Shown: one piece after another, positions 9,527-17,529 of the stretch
Numbering within the stretch: the stretch's first letter is position 1
Layout: each line of letters starts with the position of its first letter
Source: Bacteroidia bacterium
Lineage (GTDB): Bacteria > Bacteroidota > Bacteroidia > J057
Direction: 5' to 3'
Assembly: GCA_030430575.1 (NCBI GenBank)
Contig: JAUIKF010000025.1
Coordinates: forward strand, 1-64,000
DNA length: 64,000 nucleotides
Program-made: the position numbers and the translations under genes
The notes under the pieces: generated by a model
Database searches by the model: none
What the model was told of the DNA's origin: nothing
What the model saw: only the letters and a program-made list of their open reading frames with translations

Positions 9527-11928
9527 TAGCCTTTAGAATCACCTCCAGACTCGTCCGCTGAGGAAGACACATCATCTGTACTATCCTCTTGGGGAGGTTC
9601 CGTCTTGGCGATCGATTTTGCCTCTTTTTTCATCTCCTTTAGCTCCTGCTTGATCCGTGCAGGGACGATGGTGCCATCTTCCAATGGATTGAGGATCAAG
9701 TCGTCAAAGATTTTCACAATCCGGTTGGCAAAGAGTTCGAGATTTCTGAATTCTCCTAGCAATTTCAAAAAGAGAATACTATTCCGAGTACCCACTTCTC
9801 CTTTTTTCACACGTTTGATTTGATTTTTGCGGAAATCGCGAATGGTTTGGATAAAGACGGGCAGTTGTTCTGTCAACTCTTTGATCAACGCTTCATCTAA
9901 ATCTTTATACAAATCAATCGTCGTCCCATAGCGTTTTTTCAACATCGCATTAAGGGACTGCAGCTCTTCAATTTGCTGTGCCAGCAGAGGCTTATGATTA
10001 TTGTCTACATGGTCAAGATTGGCCTTAAGGATGGTCTTGACCTGTTGGCCCATTTCCCATAAGTAATCAATGGTGAGGATATACAAGTGCCCTGCTTCCA
10101 ACTCGTGATCTGGCACACGATCTAGTACATTGCTAAAGTTGATTTTAAAGCTTTCAATTTTCCTGAGGACAGGCTTAAACGCTTGGTAGGACTTGTTGAG
10201 CGCAGTAAGATCCTCTTTGCCCAAAGCTTCCAATGACTTGTCCACCAACGTACCATATTGCTTGAGGAATGACTTCATCTGGGTAGCACATAGGTTGATC
10301 ACTTTGGCTTTCGTCAACGTACCTTCTTCAACATCTTTTTCTAATTCTGCCAAATCTTCTTCTTTCTTGCGATAATTGCGGTGTGTCCTAAACATGATGA
10401 TGCCCGCAATAATTAAAATACCGCCTATCGCAGCCATGCCCCCAAAATGGAAGGTCAATGCCAAGACAAATGCCACAACAAAGGCAGAGAAGGCTGTGAA
10501 GAACCAGCCACCAATGACAGAAAGCACCCCTGATACACGATATACAGCGCTCTCACGGCCCCAAGCGCCGTCGGCTAATGAGGCTCCCATGAAGACCATG
10601 AAGGTCACATAGGTAGTGGAAAGGGGTAATTTCAGGTTGGTACCGATGGCGATCAAGATACTAGCCACAACCAGGGTCACCGCCGCACGGATCATATCAA
10701 AGGCAGGAGCTTGATCGCCTAGATGAACTTGTTTTCGGGTAAATGGCGTTTGATCAAACTGTCCTTCAATGGATTTCTGCATCTTTTCGGGAAGCAGGTT
10801 ATTGATAAATGTTGCAAAGGTTGCAAACCTCCTCACGATACGGCGAGAGACCAAGAAAGAGTTGAATCGCTCAGATCCTTCGTCTTGGCGACCCAGATCA
10901 AGAGAAGTCTTGATGACATTTTTCGCTTTGCGAGAAGTATACAGGGTGACGACCATCACAAGCCCTGCCAACAGGAGCAGAAGTGTAGGGGTAGGAACTT
11001 TCTTGGCCAAGCCTGTCATCAGGAATTCTTCGGCACCTGTGCCTCCACCAGCCATATACAACTCGTAGGAGTTGTATCCAGCAAGGGGTACACCAATAAA
11101 GTTGACCAAGTCATTGCCTGCAAAGGCCATGGCAAGAGCAAATGTGCCCACCAGGACGATGACTTTTAGGATATCTACTTTCAGAAAGCGGTTCAGGATA
11201 AATAAAATAATTGACCACCCTACAAAGCTCATCGCAAGAATCTCCAGGGTATTTCCTTTGATCCAATCTACAATATGACTGCTCATGAAAGAAGCGCCTT
11301 TGGCTCCTTTGATCAGCATGAAGTAGGTGATCGCCATAATGCACAAGCCGCCCCAAATTGCGCCAAATTTGCGCAGGCGCTTGTCGTAGTCAAACGAAAA
11401 TAGCAAGCGGCTCAGATACTGGGCAATCATACCACAAGTAAAGGCGACTACGACGGAGAGCAAAATGCCTGAAATAATCGCCAGGGCTTTGGCAGAATTG
11501 ATGTATTCTACTAATTCTAATGCATTGGGATCTGTGTAAATTTTGATCAAGGAGATCGCTACAGCGGCTCCCAATAATTCAAATACGATGGAGACCGTCG
11601 TGGATGTGGGCATCCCAAAGGTGTTAAATGTATCCAATAGGATCACATCTGTCACCATCACCGCCAAGAATAAGATGATGATTTCGGCAAAATAAAAGTA
11701 CTCTGGATGAAAGATGCCTTTCCGCGCGACTTCCATCATTCCACTCGAAAAAGTGGCGCCTACGAGCACCCCTAAGGCTGCTACAAACATGATGATCTTG
11801 AATTTGGCGGCTTTGGAACCTACAGCAGAATTCAAGAAGTTGACGGCATCATTACTTACCCCTACGACCAGGTCGGAGATGGCCAATAAGAATAAGACAA
11901 TGATCAGGATGAGATAAAATGTAGCCAT
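9526..11928 (-). CDS. inorganic phosphate transporter, PiT family with PhoU-like tail
   Basis: An integral inner-membrane carrier for inorganic phosphate, cation-coupled in studied relatives. The two inverted PiT halves are visible. The first has GVSNDAVNFLNSAVG (residue 23 on) and FGMPTSTTVS; the second has GNDLVNFIG near residue 270 and LPLSTTYVTFMVFMGAS followed by DGAWGRESAVYRVSG. About ten hydrophobic segments end near residue 530. The remaining 270 residues are helical and soluble (KVINLCATQMKSFLKQYGTL...), like the PhoU-like domain fused to PiT proteins in Bacteroidota, and end in an acidic Ser-rich tail. Length 800 fits this fused form. The porin gene lies 33 bp upstream on the same strand, so the two form a phosphate-uptake operon. 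Confidence 0.93.
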   Translation of the reverse strand: MATFYLILIIVLFLLAISDLVVGVSNDAVNFLNSAVGSKAAKFKIIMFVAALGVLVGATFSSGMMEVARKGIFHPEYFYFAEIIILFLAVMVTDVILLDTFNTFGMPTSTTVSIVFELLGAAVAISLIKIYTDPNALELVEYINSAKALAIISGILLSVVVAFTCGMIAQYLSRLLFSFDYDKRLRKFGAIWGGLCIMAITYFMLIKGAKGASFMSSHIVDWIKGNTLEILAMSFVGWSIILFILNRFLKVDILKVIVLVGTFALAMAFAGNDLVNFIGVPLAGYNSYELYMAGGGTGAEEFLMTGLAKKVPTPTLLLLLAGLVMVVTLYTSRKAKNVIKTSLDLGRQDEGSERFNSFLVSRRIVRRFATFATFINNLLPEKMQKSIEGQFDQTPFTRKQVHLGDQAPAFDMIRAAVTLVVASILIAIGTNLKLPLSTTYVTFMVFMGASLADGAWGRESAVYRVSGVLSVIGGWFFTAFSAFVVAFVLALTFHFGGMAAIGGILIIAGIIMFRTHRNYRKKEEDLAELEKDVEEGTLTKAKVINLCATQMKSFLKQYGTLVDKSLEALGKEDLTALNKSYQAFKPVLRKIESFKINFSNVLDRVPDHELEAGHLYILTIDYLWEMGQQVKTILKANLDHVDNNHKPLLAQQIEELQSLNAMLKKRYGTTIDLYKDLDEALIKELTEQLPVFIQTIRDFRKNQIKRVKKGEVGTRNSILFLKLLGEFRNLELFANRIVKIFDDLILNPLEDGTIVPARIKQELKEMKKEAKSIAKTEPPQEDSTDDVSSSADESGGDSKG

Positions 11929-11961
11929 GGTGTGATAATTCGGGTTAAAGAATTGGGTCTA

Positions 11962-13170
11962 CTAAAATTGCATTTCCAGTTGCATTCTGAATTGATATCT
12001 CCCCTGCTTACCAGGGAAGGTGATTCGTGTAATGTCGCTTTGAAATTTGAGGCTGTGACCTACAATATATCGAGAGACTCCAAAGGTATACTGATTTTCA
12101 TTTTTGATCCCTGAAAATTCGTGATCACGCATGACGGTCGTATAGCGTACCGCCAGTTCCAGGTCTATCGGTGTCAGATACCCTAATTGTGCATTGAAAC
12201 CTGTGCCCGTATTAAACACACTTAAAGAATCCACTCCTAGCGGGTTTCCACTTCTTTTATCCGCATAAGCAGACATCACAGAGAAGCCTTTGTACTTAAA
12301 CATCATATCCACGAAGATCGTGCTCAAGGAATTTTCGATATAGTCGCCTTCAGCATTTTTGACAAAGCTACCCAATTGGCCACCAGACCTTACAGCCCCA
12401 TCATTATAGTCGTAGGTAAATCCTATAGCCAGCTTAGGCTTGGGAGATCGTTCGAGGTCTGAGGAGATGTAATCGCCTTTTTTGTTGGTGAAAGTACCAA
12501 ATGGGAGGAAGTCCAGGTGGAAGGTGTAGTCATAGCCGCCAAAGTTTTCAGAAGTAATATTTCTTCCTTCTCCTTGTGAAATCGCAAAAGAAGGCGCAAA
12601 TATGGCTTTGCCCAGGGTATACTTCCCTCGAAGTTGAAGGCCAGCATCGCGGTCTATATTATAGCGACTATTCACCAAGGAGCGATCTACAAACTGCAGA
12701 TTGGCTGAGGAGATCACCCGCTCGCGGTTGCCAGGCAATTTCGTTTGCCCTACCCAAAGCGACCAATGCTTCGCAAACTGCCATTTCAGCACCGCATCGA
12801 GGATGATTCGCGCGGCATCGCGGGTGTTGCCATCTTCTTTATTGACACTGATATCGCGGTTACTCAGCCCTAACTCGACCTTGTACTTCACCTTTTTGGA
12901 GAGCACAAAACCGTCAAATTTGAGACGAGAACGCCTGATGAGAAACTGAGAGGAGGAAGATTCGTTTTCTTCGTCATAGGTATAGACAAAGAGGCTCTGA
13001 AATCGCAAATGGAATTTGGTACTGAAGGAATTGTCCTTTGAGGTGAAGTTGATGCCCTTGCCAAATTCGACTTTGGGGGAGTCTTGGCCCCAAAGGAGGT
13101 TGTTGTATGTCATTGTGAGAATGACTAATAAGACCTTAAAAACAAAGGTCCGAATGTTAAAATCTACCAT
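11962..13170 (-). CDS. OprP/OprO-like outer-membrane porin
   Basis: A 402-residue beta-barrel protein with a hydrophobic N-terminal signal (FVFKVLLVILTMTYNNLLWG) ending near Gln29. Alternating strands follow, such as FSTKFHLRFQSLFVYTY and RLKFDGFVLSKKVKYKVELG, and it ends with the aromatic-type strand RYQFRMQLEMQF, the C-terminal signature of outer-membrane barrels. The pattern is that of phosphate-selective porin O/P relatives. Its position directly upstream of the PiT transporter supports phosphate uptake across the outer membrane. A -7 box lies about 107 nt upstream of the start. Confidence 0.85.
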   Translation of the reverse strand: MVDFNIRTFVFKVLLVILTMTYNNLLWGQDSPKVEFGKGINFTSKDNSFSTKFHLRFQSLFVYTYDEENESSSSQFLIRRSRLKFDGFVLSKKVKYKVELGLSNRDISVNKEDGNTRDAARIILDAVLKWQFAKHWSLWVGQTKLPGNRERVISSANLQFVDRSLVNSRYNIDRDAGLQLRGKYTLGKAIFAPSFAISQGEGRNITSENFGGYDYTFHLDFLPFGTFTNKKGDYISSDLERSPKPKLAIGFTYDYNDGAVRSGGQLGSFVKNAEGDYIENSLSTIFVDMMFKYKGFSVMSAYADKRSGNPLGVDSLSVFNTGTGFNAQLGYLTPIDLELAVRYTTVMRDHEFSGIKNENQYTFGVSRYIVGHSLKFQSDITRITFPGKQGRYQFRMQLEMQF

Positions 13171-13276
13171 GTAGATGCCGCAAAATTATTAATTGAATAT
13201 TACCTTAATGTTATCACAGTGTTAAATAAGGTGAAATATAGTGGCTTTGAATAGTAGGCTTTCTAGCATTTGCGGG

Positions 13277-13284
13277 CAAAGGTA
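13277..13284 (-). promoter_or_regulatory. -7 box of the porin-PiT operon
   Basis: An exact TACCTTTG on the minus strand, matching the Bacteroidota -7 consensus. No good TTTG -33 box is seen at the usual distance. The predicted leader is about 100 nt and contains AATTATTAATTGA at 13184-13196. Confidence 0.5.
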
Positions 13285-13371
13285 CATATTTTGGAGAATT
13301 AACGATTAATTAATGATTACTTTATACCTAGTTTAATTTATAAGTTACTAGTTGTCAGTCAATTAAGCACT

Positions 13372-14037
13372 TCAATACGTCCCAAACACCCCATCATCAT
13401 CATACTCGCTGTTTAGGTTCGACTTATGAGCGATTCGCTCTTCTGCCATAAACTGGCGTTCCACCCGTTTGAAAAGCTTGAAGGTATCTTCATTCAGTTG
13501 CGACATGTCGCCACGGACCATTAAGAGATGGTAGATCACATATTCCTTTTCCATTTTGGGAATGGCGAAAGCCTGCGGCCAGAGGGGATCGAGAAAATCG
13601 AGGATCTCTGCTTTGGCCTGTTTTCCCGCTTTGGTAAGGCGGATGCCTCCAAAGAGGGAATAGCCAAAGAAATGAGCAACCCTGGGAATCGAAATGATCT
13701 TTTTCTTCAGTTTCCCAAATCCTTTCCCTGCGTTATAGACTTTCCGCACCAATTGTGCGAGAGTTATCCGCTGGGCAAGTTGATTTTTTATGGGGGTGAG
13801 AAAAATGGCCTCATGAGGCAAGGCTTGGTGGCCTTCAAAATGCTTGCCAGGCACCACATGGACGATGATCTCCCTACGTGGTGACCTGGCAATCATCCGA
13901 GTTCCTATTTTGATGTCCACCACCCCGCACAAGTACAAATCCATCAAGGTATACAGGAGCAAATCAATAAGATCCGTCCCCTTGGCGTGCGCTATCAGAA
14001 TGGCCTCGGCTGGCGTGAGGGTGGGGAGAAGTCTCAT
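13372..14037 (-). CDS. unknown protein, paralogue of the 15460 gene
   Basis: 221 residues, starting MRLLPTLTPAEAILIAHAKG. It aligns along its whole length with the product of 15460-16188. Shared blocks are the TLTPAEAILI/TLSPAESILI start, the VVPGKHFEGHQALPHEAIF block, and the run SIPRVAHFFGYS...RLTKAGKQAKAEI. The early helix LIDLLLYTLMDLYLCGVVDI resembles a winged-helix or GPP34-like fold, but no family is secure. There is no signal peptide. Its ATG overlaps the stop of the TlpA-like gene upstream (ATGA), so the two are probably translated together. Confidence 0.65.
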   Translation of the reverse strand: MRLLPTLTPAEAILIAHAKGTDLIDLLLYTLMDLYLCGVVDIKIGTRMIARSPRREIIVHVVPGKHFEGHQALPHEAIFLTPIKNQLAQRITLAQLVRKVYNAGKGFGKLKKKIISIPRVAHFFGYSLFGGIRLTKAGKQAKAEILDFLDPLWPQAFAIPKMEKEYVIYHLLMVRGDMSQLNEDTFKLFKRVERQFMAEERIAHKSNLNSEYDDDGVFGTY

Positions 14038-15407
14038 AGGTGCTTTTTCAATAGCTCCTTCAGCAAGGGATTCGAAGGCCTCGGCGCATTGGCATCGATG
14101 ATTTTGCCTTCTCGATCCAGGAGGATAAACCGTGGGACGCCATTGAGCATATAGTCAGTGAAAAAAGAGGCGTTATCGTCTGGGGCAAATAGCTGCATGC
14201 CTTTCAGCTTCTTTTTGCCTATAAATGCGAGCCAACGGTCTTTGCTGTCTTTGGTACAGATACTCACAATCTCAATTTCTTTGCCTTCCATTTCCTCTTT
14301 CAGGGCTTTTAACGCGGGAATTTCCTTGATACACGGCCCACACCACGTAGCCCAGATGTCGATGTAGACGAGCTTGCCTTGAAGGTCTGCTAGGGAAACG
14401 AGTTCCTCATTCGCATCATAAAAGGCAAAAGTTGGAGAGTCCATCCCTGTTGCGATTCGCTTCAAGGACTGATGAATGCTATTGATCTTATCGAGGATTT
14501 CGGGATTAGTGGTCAGGCTATTCATTTTTGCCACCAATTGATCGCGTTCTTTGGAATATAAGAGATTATAGTCCCCCCATGTGTTGATGACTTTATCTCT
14601 AATTTTTTGACTTTTCACTTCCTTCCCCAGCGATTCATAATAGGCCAAATAAAACTCCATAGAGTCTGGCCCTGCTAACAATTCTCTTGCTTTTTTATCC
14701 AAATAATCATCGACAAAATGGATAAATGCTGGCAGGACCAAAAGTGCCTCATTTGACAAGTCCTCCTTGTTGACAAAGGGGTCTGGGTACGTCGAGGAAA
14801 CTTTGAAACCTCTGTCGCCAGTAACAAAGCGATGCATGGAAGGGTAGTTCACGAGCTTATTCGTTTTCTCAAATTCAATCGCTTTCCCTGCTAAAAACGC
14901 AAAATGGGCATCCATCTGCTCCTTATGTGTATCTAGCAAAGCCGTATGCAGGGCATAAAGAGAATCTAAGGTGCGCAAGAATTCTGCTTCGCCCACCTTG
15001 GCATAGACTTGATAAAACCGCAAATTGCCAAAGCCCTCTTCCAGCAAATACTTCTGGACGAGGTAATTATTTTCCGCTGCACCTACGCCTTCATACTGAA
15101 TAGACTCGTCAAACTGCTTGGTGTCTAGGGAAAGACTTAGGTCAAATCCAGGCTTCAAATAGACGGTAGTCTGCTCTGTGCCGTCATTTAGTGCGTAATA
15201 ACCTGTGCCAAGGTTCAGCGTGTCACGGAACGAGGACGTCTCGGACAAGCGGATGACATGAACCAGTTCATCATTATCATCAAATACTGCCAGCGAGTCC
15301 GAATTGGGATGTTCAATCTGCCCTGAGAGGATCAGGTAATCAGGCGTGTCTTGGGCAAAAGATAGGAGGTGGATTCCTAGAAATAGGAAGGTTGTTAGAA
15401 ACTTCAT
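14034..15407 (-). CDS. TlpA-like thiol:disulfide protein
   Basis: A secreted protein of 457 residues. The signal peptide is MKFLTTFLFLGIHLLSFAQ. An N-terminal beta domain of about 110 residues resembles the DUF4369-type domain common in Bacteroidota TlpA proteins, then a helical linker, then a C-terminal thioredoxin fold from about residue 330 with the redox motif WATWCGPC and the cis-proline loop GVPRFILLD. Such proteins reduce or maintain periplasmic thiols, for example in cytochrome maturation, but the client here is unknown. It sits between two paralogous unknown genes, which suggests a small three-gene unit. Confidence 0.85.
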   Translation of the reverse strand: MKFLTTFLFLGIHLLSFAQDTPDYLILSGQIEHPNSDSLAVFDDNDELVHVIRLSETSSFRDTLNLGTGYYALNDGTEQTTVYLKPGFDLSLSLDTKQFDESIQYEGVGAAENNYLVQKYLLEEGFGNLRFYQVYAKVGEAEFLRTLDSLYALHTALLDTHKEQMDAHFAFLAGKAIEFEKTNKLVNYPSMHRFVTGDRGFKVSSTYPDPFVNKEDLSNEALLVLPAFIHFVDDYLDKKARELLAGPDSMEFYLAYYESLGKEVKSQKIRDKVINTWGDYNLLYSKERDQLVAKMNSLTTNPEILDKINSIHQSLKRIATGMDSPTFAFYDANEELVSLADLQGKLVYIDIWATWCGPCIKEIPALKALKEEMEGKEIEIVSICTKDSKDRWLAFIGKKKLKGMQLFAPDDNASFFTDYMLNGVPRFILLDREGKIIDANAPRPSNPLLKELLKKHL

Positions 15408-15459
15408 TAGGGTTGGATTAGTATGTGAATGTTCGAATAAATTGAAAGATAACTAAAAA

Positions 15460-16188
15460 TTAGGACTTTCTATTGTTAGGGCGGCGAGCAAAAGTCTCCC
15501 GAAGATCCCTGACCATGGCAGCGATGTTCCTTTTTCCCCGAAACACATAGGTCTCCCCTGAGGTAGATACTCTGGCCTTATAGGTCATCTTCCGCTCTGC
15601 AATAAATTGTCTTTTCACGCGCTTAAATAAGCTCAATACTTCTCTGTCCAATAAGGCCGTATTTCCTTGAATCGCAAATAGCAATTGCCTTACGTCCTCT
15701 TTTTTGTCGCCTGACATCTTGAGGACTTCCTTCTCAAGAGGAGCCATAGATGCTTCTATCTCCTGTTTGGCCTGTTTTCCCGTCTTCGTGAGCCAGAAAA
15801 AGCCCAACCATGAATAGTGAAAAAAACGAGCGATACGAGGAATCAAGATCATTTCTTCTTTCAGTTCCTTGAGCCCCTCATCCTTGTCATAGGCCTTGCG
15901 AATCATGTGTTCAAACAAGACACGCTTTTTGGCGGACTCTTCGATTATATCTGTGAAAATCGACTCATGGGGCAAGGCGTGATATGATCTGATTTCCTTG
16001 CCAGGCACCACATAAGTGAGAAGTTGGGAACGGCCCGGCGTATAAGCGCGGTTTTGCGTTTCAAGGGCTATGATTTGGCGTCTCCATAGATCCATAAAAG
16101 TGGTTAGGAGGAGATCGATGTGATCCGAATGTTGAGGCTGGGTGATTAGGATGGACTCGGCTGGGGAAAGGGTGTGGAGGAGTTTCAT
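15460..16188 (-). CDS. unknown protein, paralogue of the 13372 gene
   Basis: 242 residues, starting MKLLHTLSPAESILITQPQH. It shares with the 221-residue neighbour the TYVVPGKEIRSYHALPHESIF block, the IPRIARFFHYSW region and LTKTGKQAKQEIEA. A basic C-terminal tail (RETFARRPNNRKS) is unique to it. It has no signal or membrane segment. The gene is the first of the apparent unit with the TlpA-like gene, with a 52-bp gap between them. The duplication with conserved order suggests both copies act with the thioredoxin protein, but that is an inference. Confidence 0.65.
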   Translation of the reverse strand: MKLLHTLSPAESILITQPQHSDHIDLLLTTFMDLWRRQIIALETQNRAYTPGRSQLLTYVVPGKEIRSYHALPHESIFTDIIEESAKKRVLFEHMIRKAYDKDEGLKELKEEMILIPRIARFFHYSWLGFFWLTKTGKQAKQEIEASMAPLEKEVLKMSGDKKEDVRQLLFAIQGNTALLDREVLSLFKRVKRQFIAERKMTYKARVSTSGETYVFRGKRNIAAMVRDLRETFARRPNNRKS

Positions 16189-16271
16189 TAAGGTTGGGCT
16201 TTTTTTGCTTATACGGAGCGGTTGGGATAAAGGTAATAAGGGAGATTAATATCCACCTAATTCGATAAAAT

Positions 16272-16323
16272 AGATTTTTCATTATTGCGACGGGTTTAAA
16301 CCCGTCGCAATAATGAAAAATCT
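16272..16323. repeat. 52-bp perfect palindrome
   Basis: Two 26-bp arms without a spacer, centred between 16297 and 16298. The left arm contains ATTATTGCGACGGGTTT and the right arm is its exact complement. It lies between two divergent genes. In RNA it would fold into a near loop-less hairpin; as DNA it could extrude a cruciform or bind a dimer. A comparable 44-bp palindrome is at 31635. Confidence 0.95.
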
Positions 16324-16421
16324 TTAAAAACCCTTAAAAAGGCTTAAAATCCTTCCATAACGCGGATAAAAGCACGAAATTTCCCGTACATCCTGCTACA
16401 ACCATTTAAACAAAAACCATC

Positions 16422-16805
16422 ATGAAAACGAACATTGGCATCCTCCTACTCACCAGCTTCCTCCTCCTCCTCTCTCTCAATACCTTCGGCCAACGGGTCA
16501 AAAGCTCCACCAGCACGGAGACCTTTTCCATCGAGCTCAAGAAAGGGAAAAACGTCATCCGTTCTCAGCACAGCAATACGGTCATTCACATCGATTATGA
16601 TCATCGTGCCAATACCTACACCGTAGAGGTCCCCCGCTACAGAACTGCTGCCCAGACCGTCACCCCTGGTGCCCACGCCCAAAACCTACGGTTTACCTCC
16701 AAGCGCAACACGCTTACCCTGTCCATTAAAGAAACAGGCAATACATTGTCTCGGGAAGGCCGTCAGAAGAATCGCCGCGTGGAGATGGAAGTGGTGTTTG
16801 AGTGA
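16422..16805 (+). CDS. small secreted beta-rich protein
   Basis: 127 residues with a clear signal peptide (MKTNIGILLLTSFLLLLSLN...TFGQ). The mature part alternates hydrophobic and charged residues (ETFSIELKKGKNVIRSQ, TYTVEVPRY, NTLTLSIKETG), so a small beta sandwich in the periplasm or outside is likely. No family recognised. It stands alone after the palindrome. Confidence 0.6.
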   Translation: MKTNIGILLLTSFLLLLSLNTFGQRVKSSTSTETFSIELKKGKNVIRSQHSNTVIHIDYDHRANTYTVEVPRYRTAAQTVTPGAHAQNLRFTSKRNTLTLSIKETGNTLSREGRQKNRRVEMEVVFE

Positions 16806-16863
16806 CCTTTGTGCATATCTAAAAAAACAGTATCTTTATTTTAAAGATTAATTGTGATTTCAT

Positions 16864-17427
16864 ATGACTGTTCAACTAGCGCGCAGATTGCTGACCATCC
16901 AGGAATATTACCTGATGGCTGAGGTAGGGATTTTAAAGCCTGATGATAAGGTTGAGTTGATCAAAGGAGAGATTTTTACTATGAGCCCCATTGGAAAAAG
17001 ACATGCCTACACGGTGGACGAATTGACCGAAATGCTAATTATTAAATTAAGAGGATTAGCGGTTATTCGGAATCAAAATCCTATCACAATTGAGAATCAC
17101 TCCGAACCAGAACCTGATATCGCTGTTGCAAAATTGCCCAAAGAGACTTATCGAGATCAGCGGCACCCAGCCCCTTCTGATATATTTTTCCTTATTGAGG
17201 TATCTGATTCTACTTTGAATTTCGACCAAACTAAGAAACTGCCAGTATACGCAGAAGCTGACATAGCTGAGGTTTGGCTTGTAAATTTAAATGAAGAAGA
17301 GATAGAAGTCTACAAACAGCCCCAAGGAGGCAAGTACAAGCAACTGTCAACCTACCAGGCAGGTGAAAGAATCCCGCTTACAGGCTTTGACCAGGAGTTA
17401 GCGGTAGATGACATATTGGGCAGGTAG
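16864..17427 (+). CDS. Uma2 family (DUF820) PD-(D/E)xK nuclease-fold protein
   Basis: The 187-residue sequence fits the family throughout: VELIKGEIFTMSPIGKRHA (residues 30-48), QNPITIENHSEPEPDIAV (about residues 76-93), DIFFLIEVSDSTLNFD and KKLPVYAEADIAEVWLVNL. The acidic residues of EPDI and the E of IEVSDS with the following K make the PD-(D/E)xK core. The biological role of this family is not established despite the nuclease fold. Such genes are very abundant in cyanobacteria and scattered in Bacteroidota, often as mobile cargo. It is monocistronic and faces the MacB cluster across a hairpin. Confidence 0.9.
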   Translation: MTVQLARRLLTIQEYYLMAEVGILKPDDKVELIKGEIFTMSPIGKRHAYTVDELTEMLIIKLRGLAVIRNQNPITIENHSEPEPDIAVAKLPKETYRDQRHPAPSDIFFLIEVSDSTLNFDQTKKLPVYAEADIAEVWLVNLNEEEIEVYKQPQGGKYKQLSTYQAGERIPLTGFDQELAVDDILGR

Positions 17428-17515
17428 AGATTGATGAATATCGAACAAGGATTGATGATTTTGGAAGGGAAGAGGTTTTTTATTTCATAAATCCTTGTTC
17501 ATCAATCATCAATCT
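17428..17515. terminator. imperfect inverted repeat between converging genes
   Basis: AGATTGATGA...GAACAAGGATT (17428-17453) pairs with AATCCTTGTTC...ATCATCAATCT (17490-17515). It lies between the ends of the Uma2 gene and the first MacB-like gene, so it may serve as a terminator for both. The sequence also looks like a short dispersed repeat. Confidence 0.5.
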
Positions 17516-17529
17516 CCAATCATTCTCCC

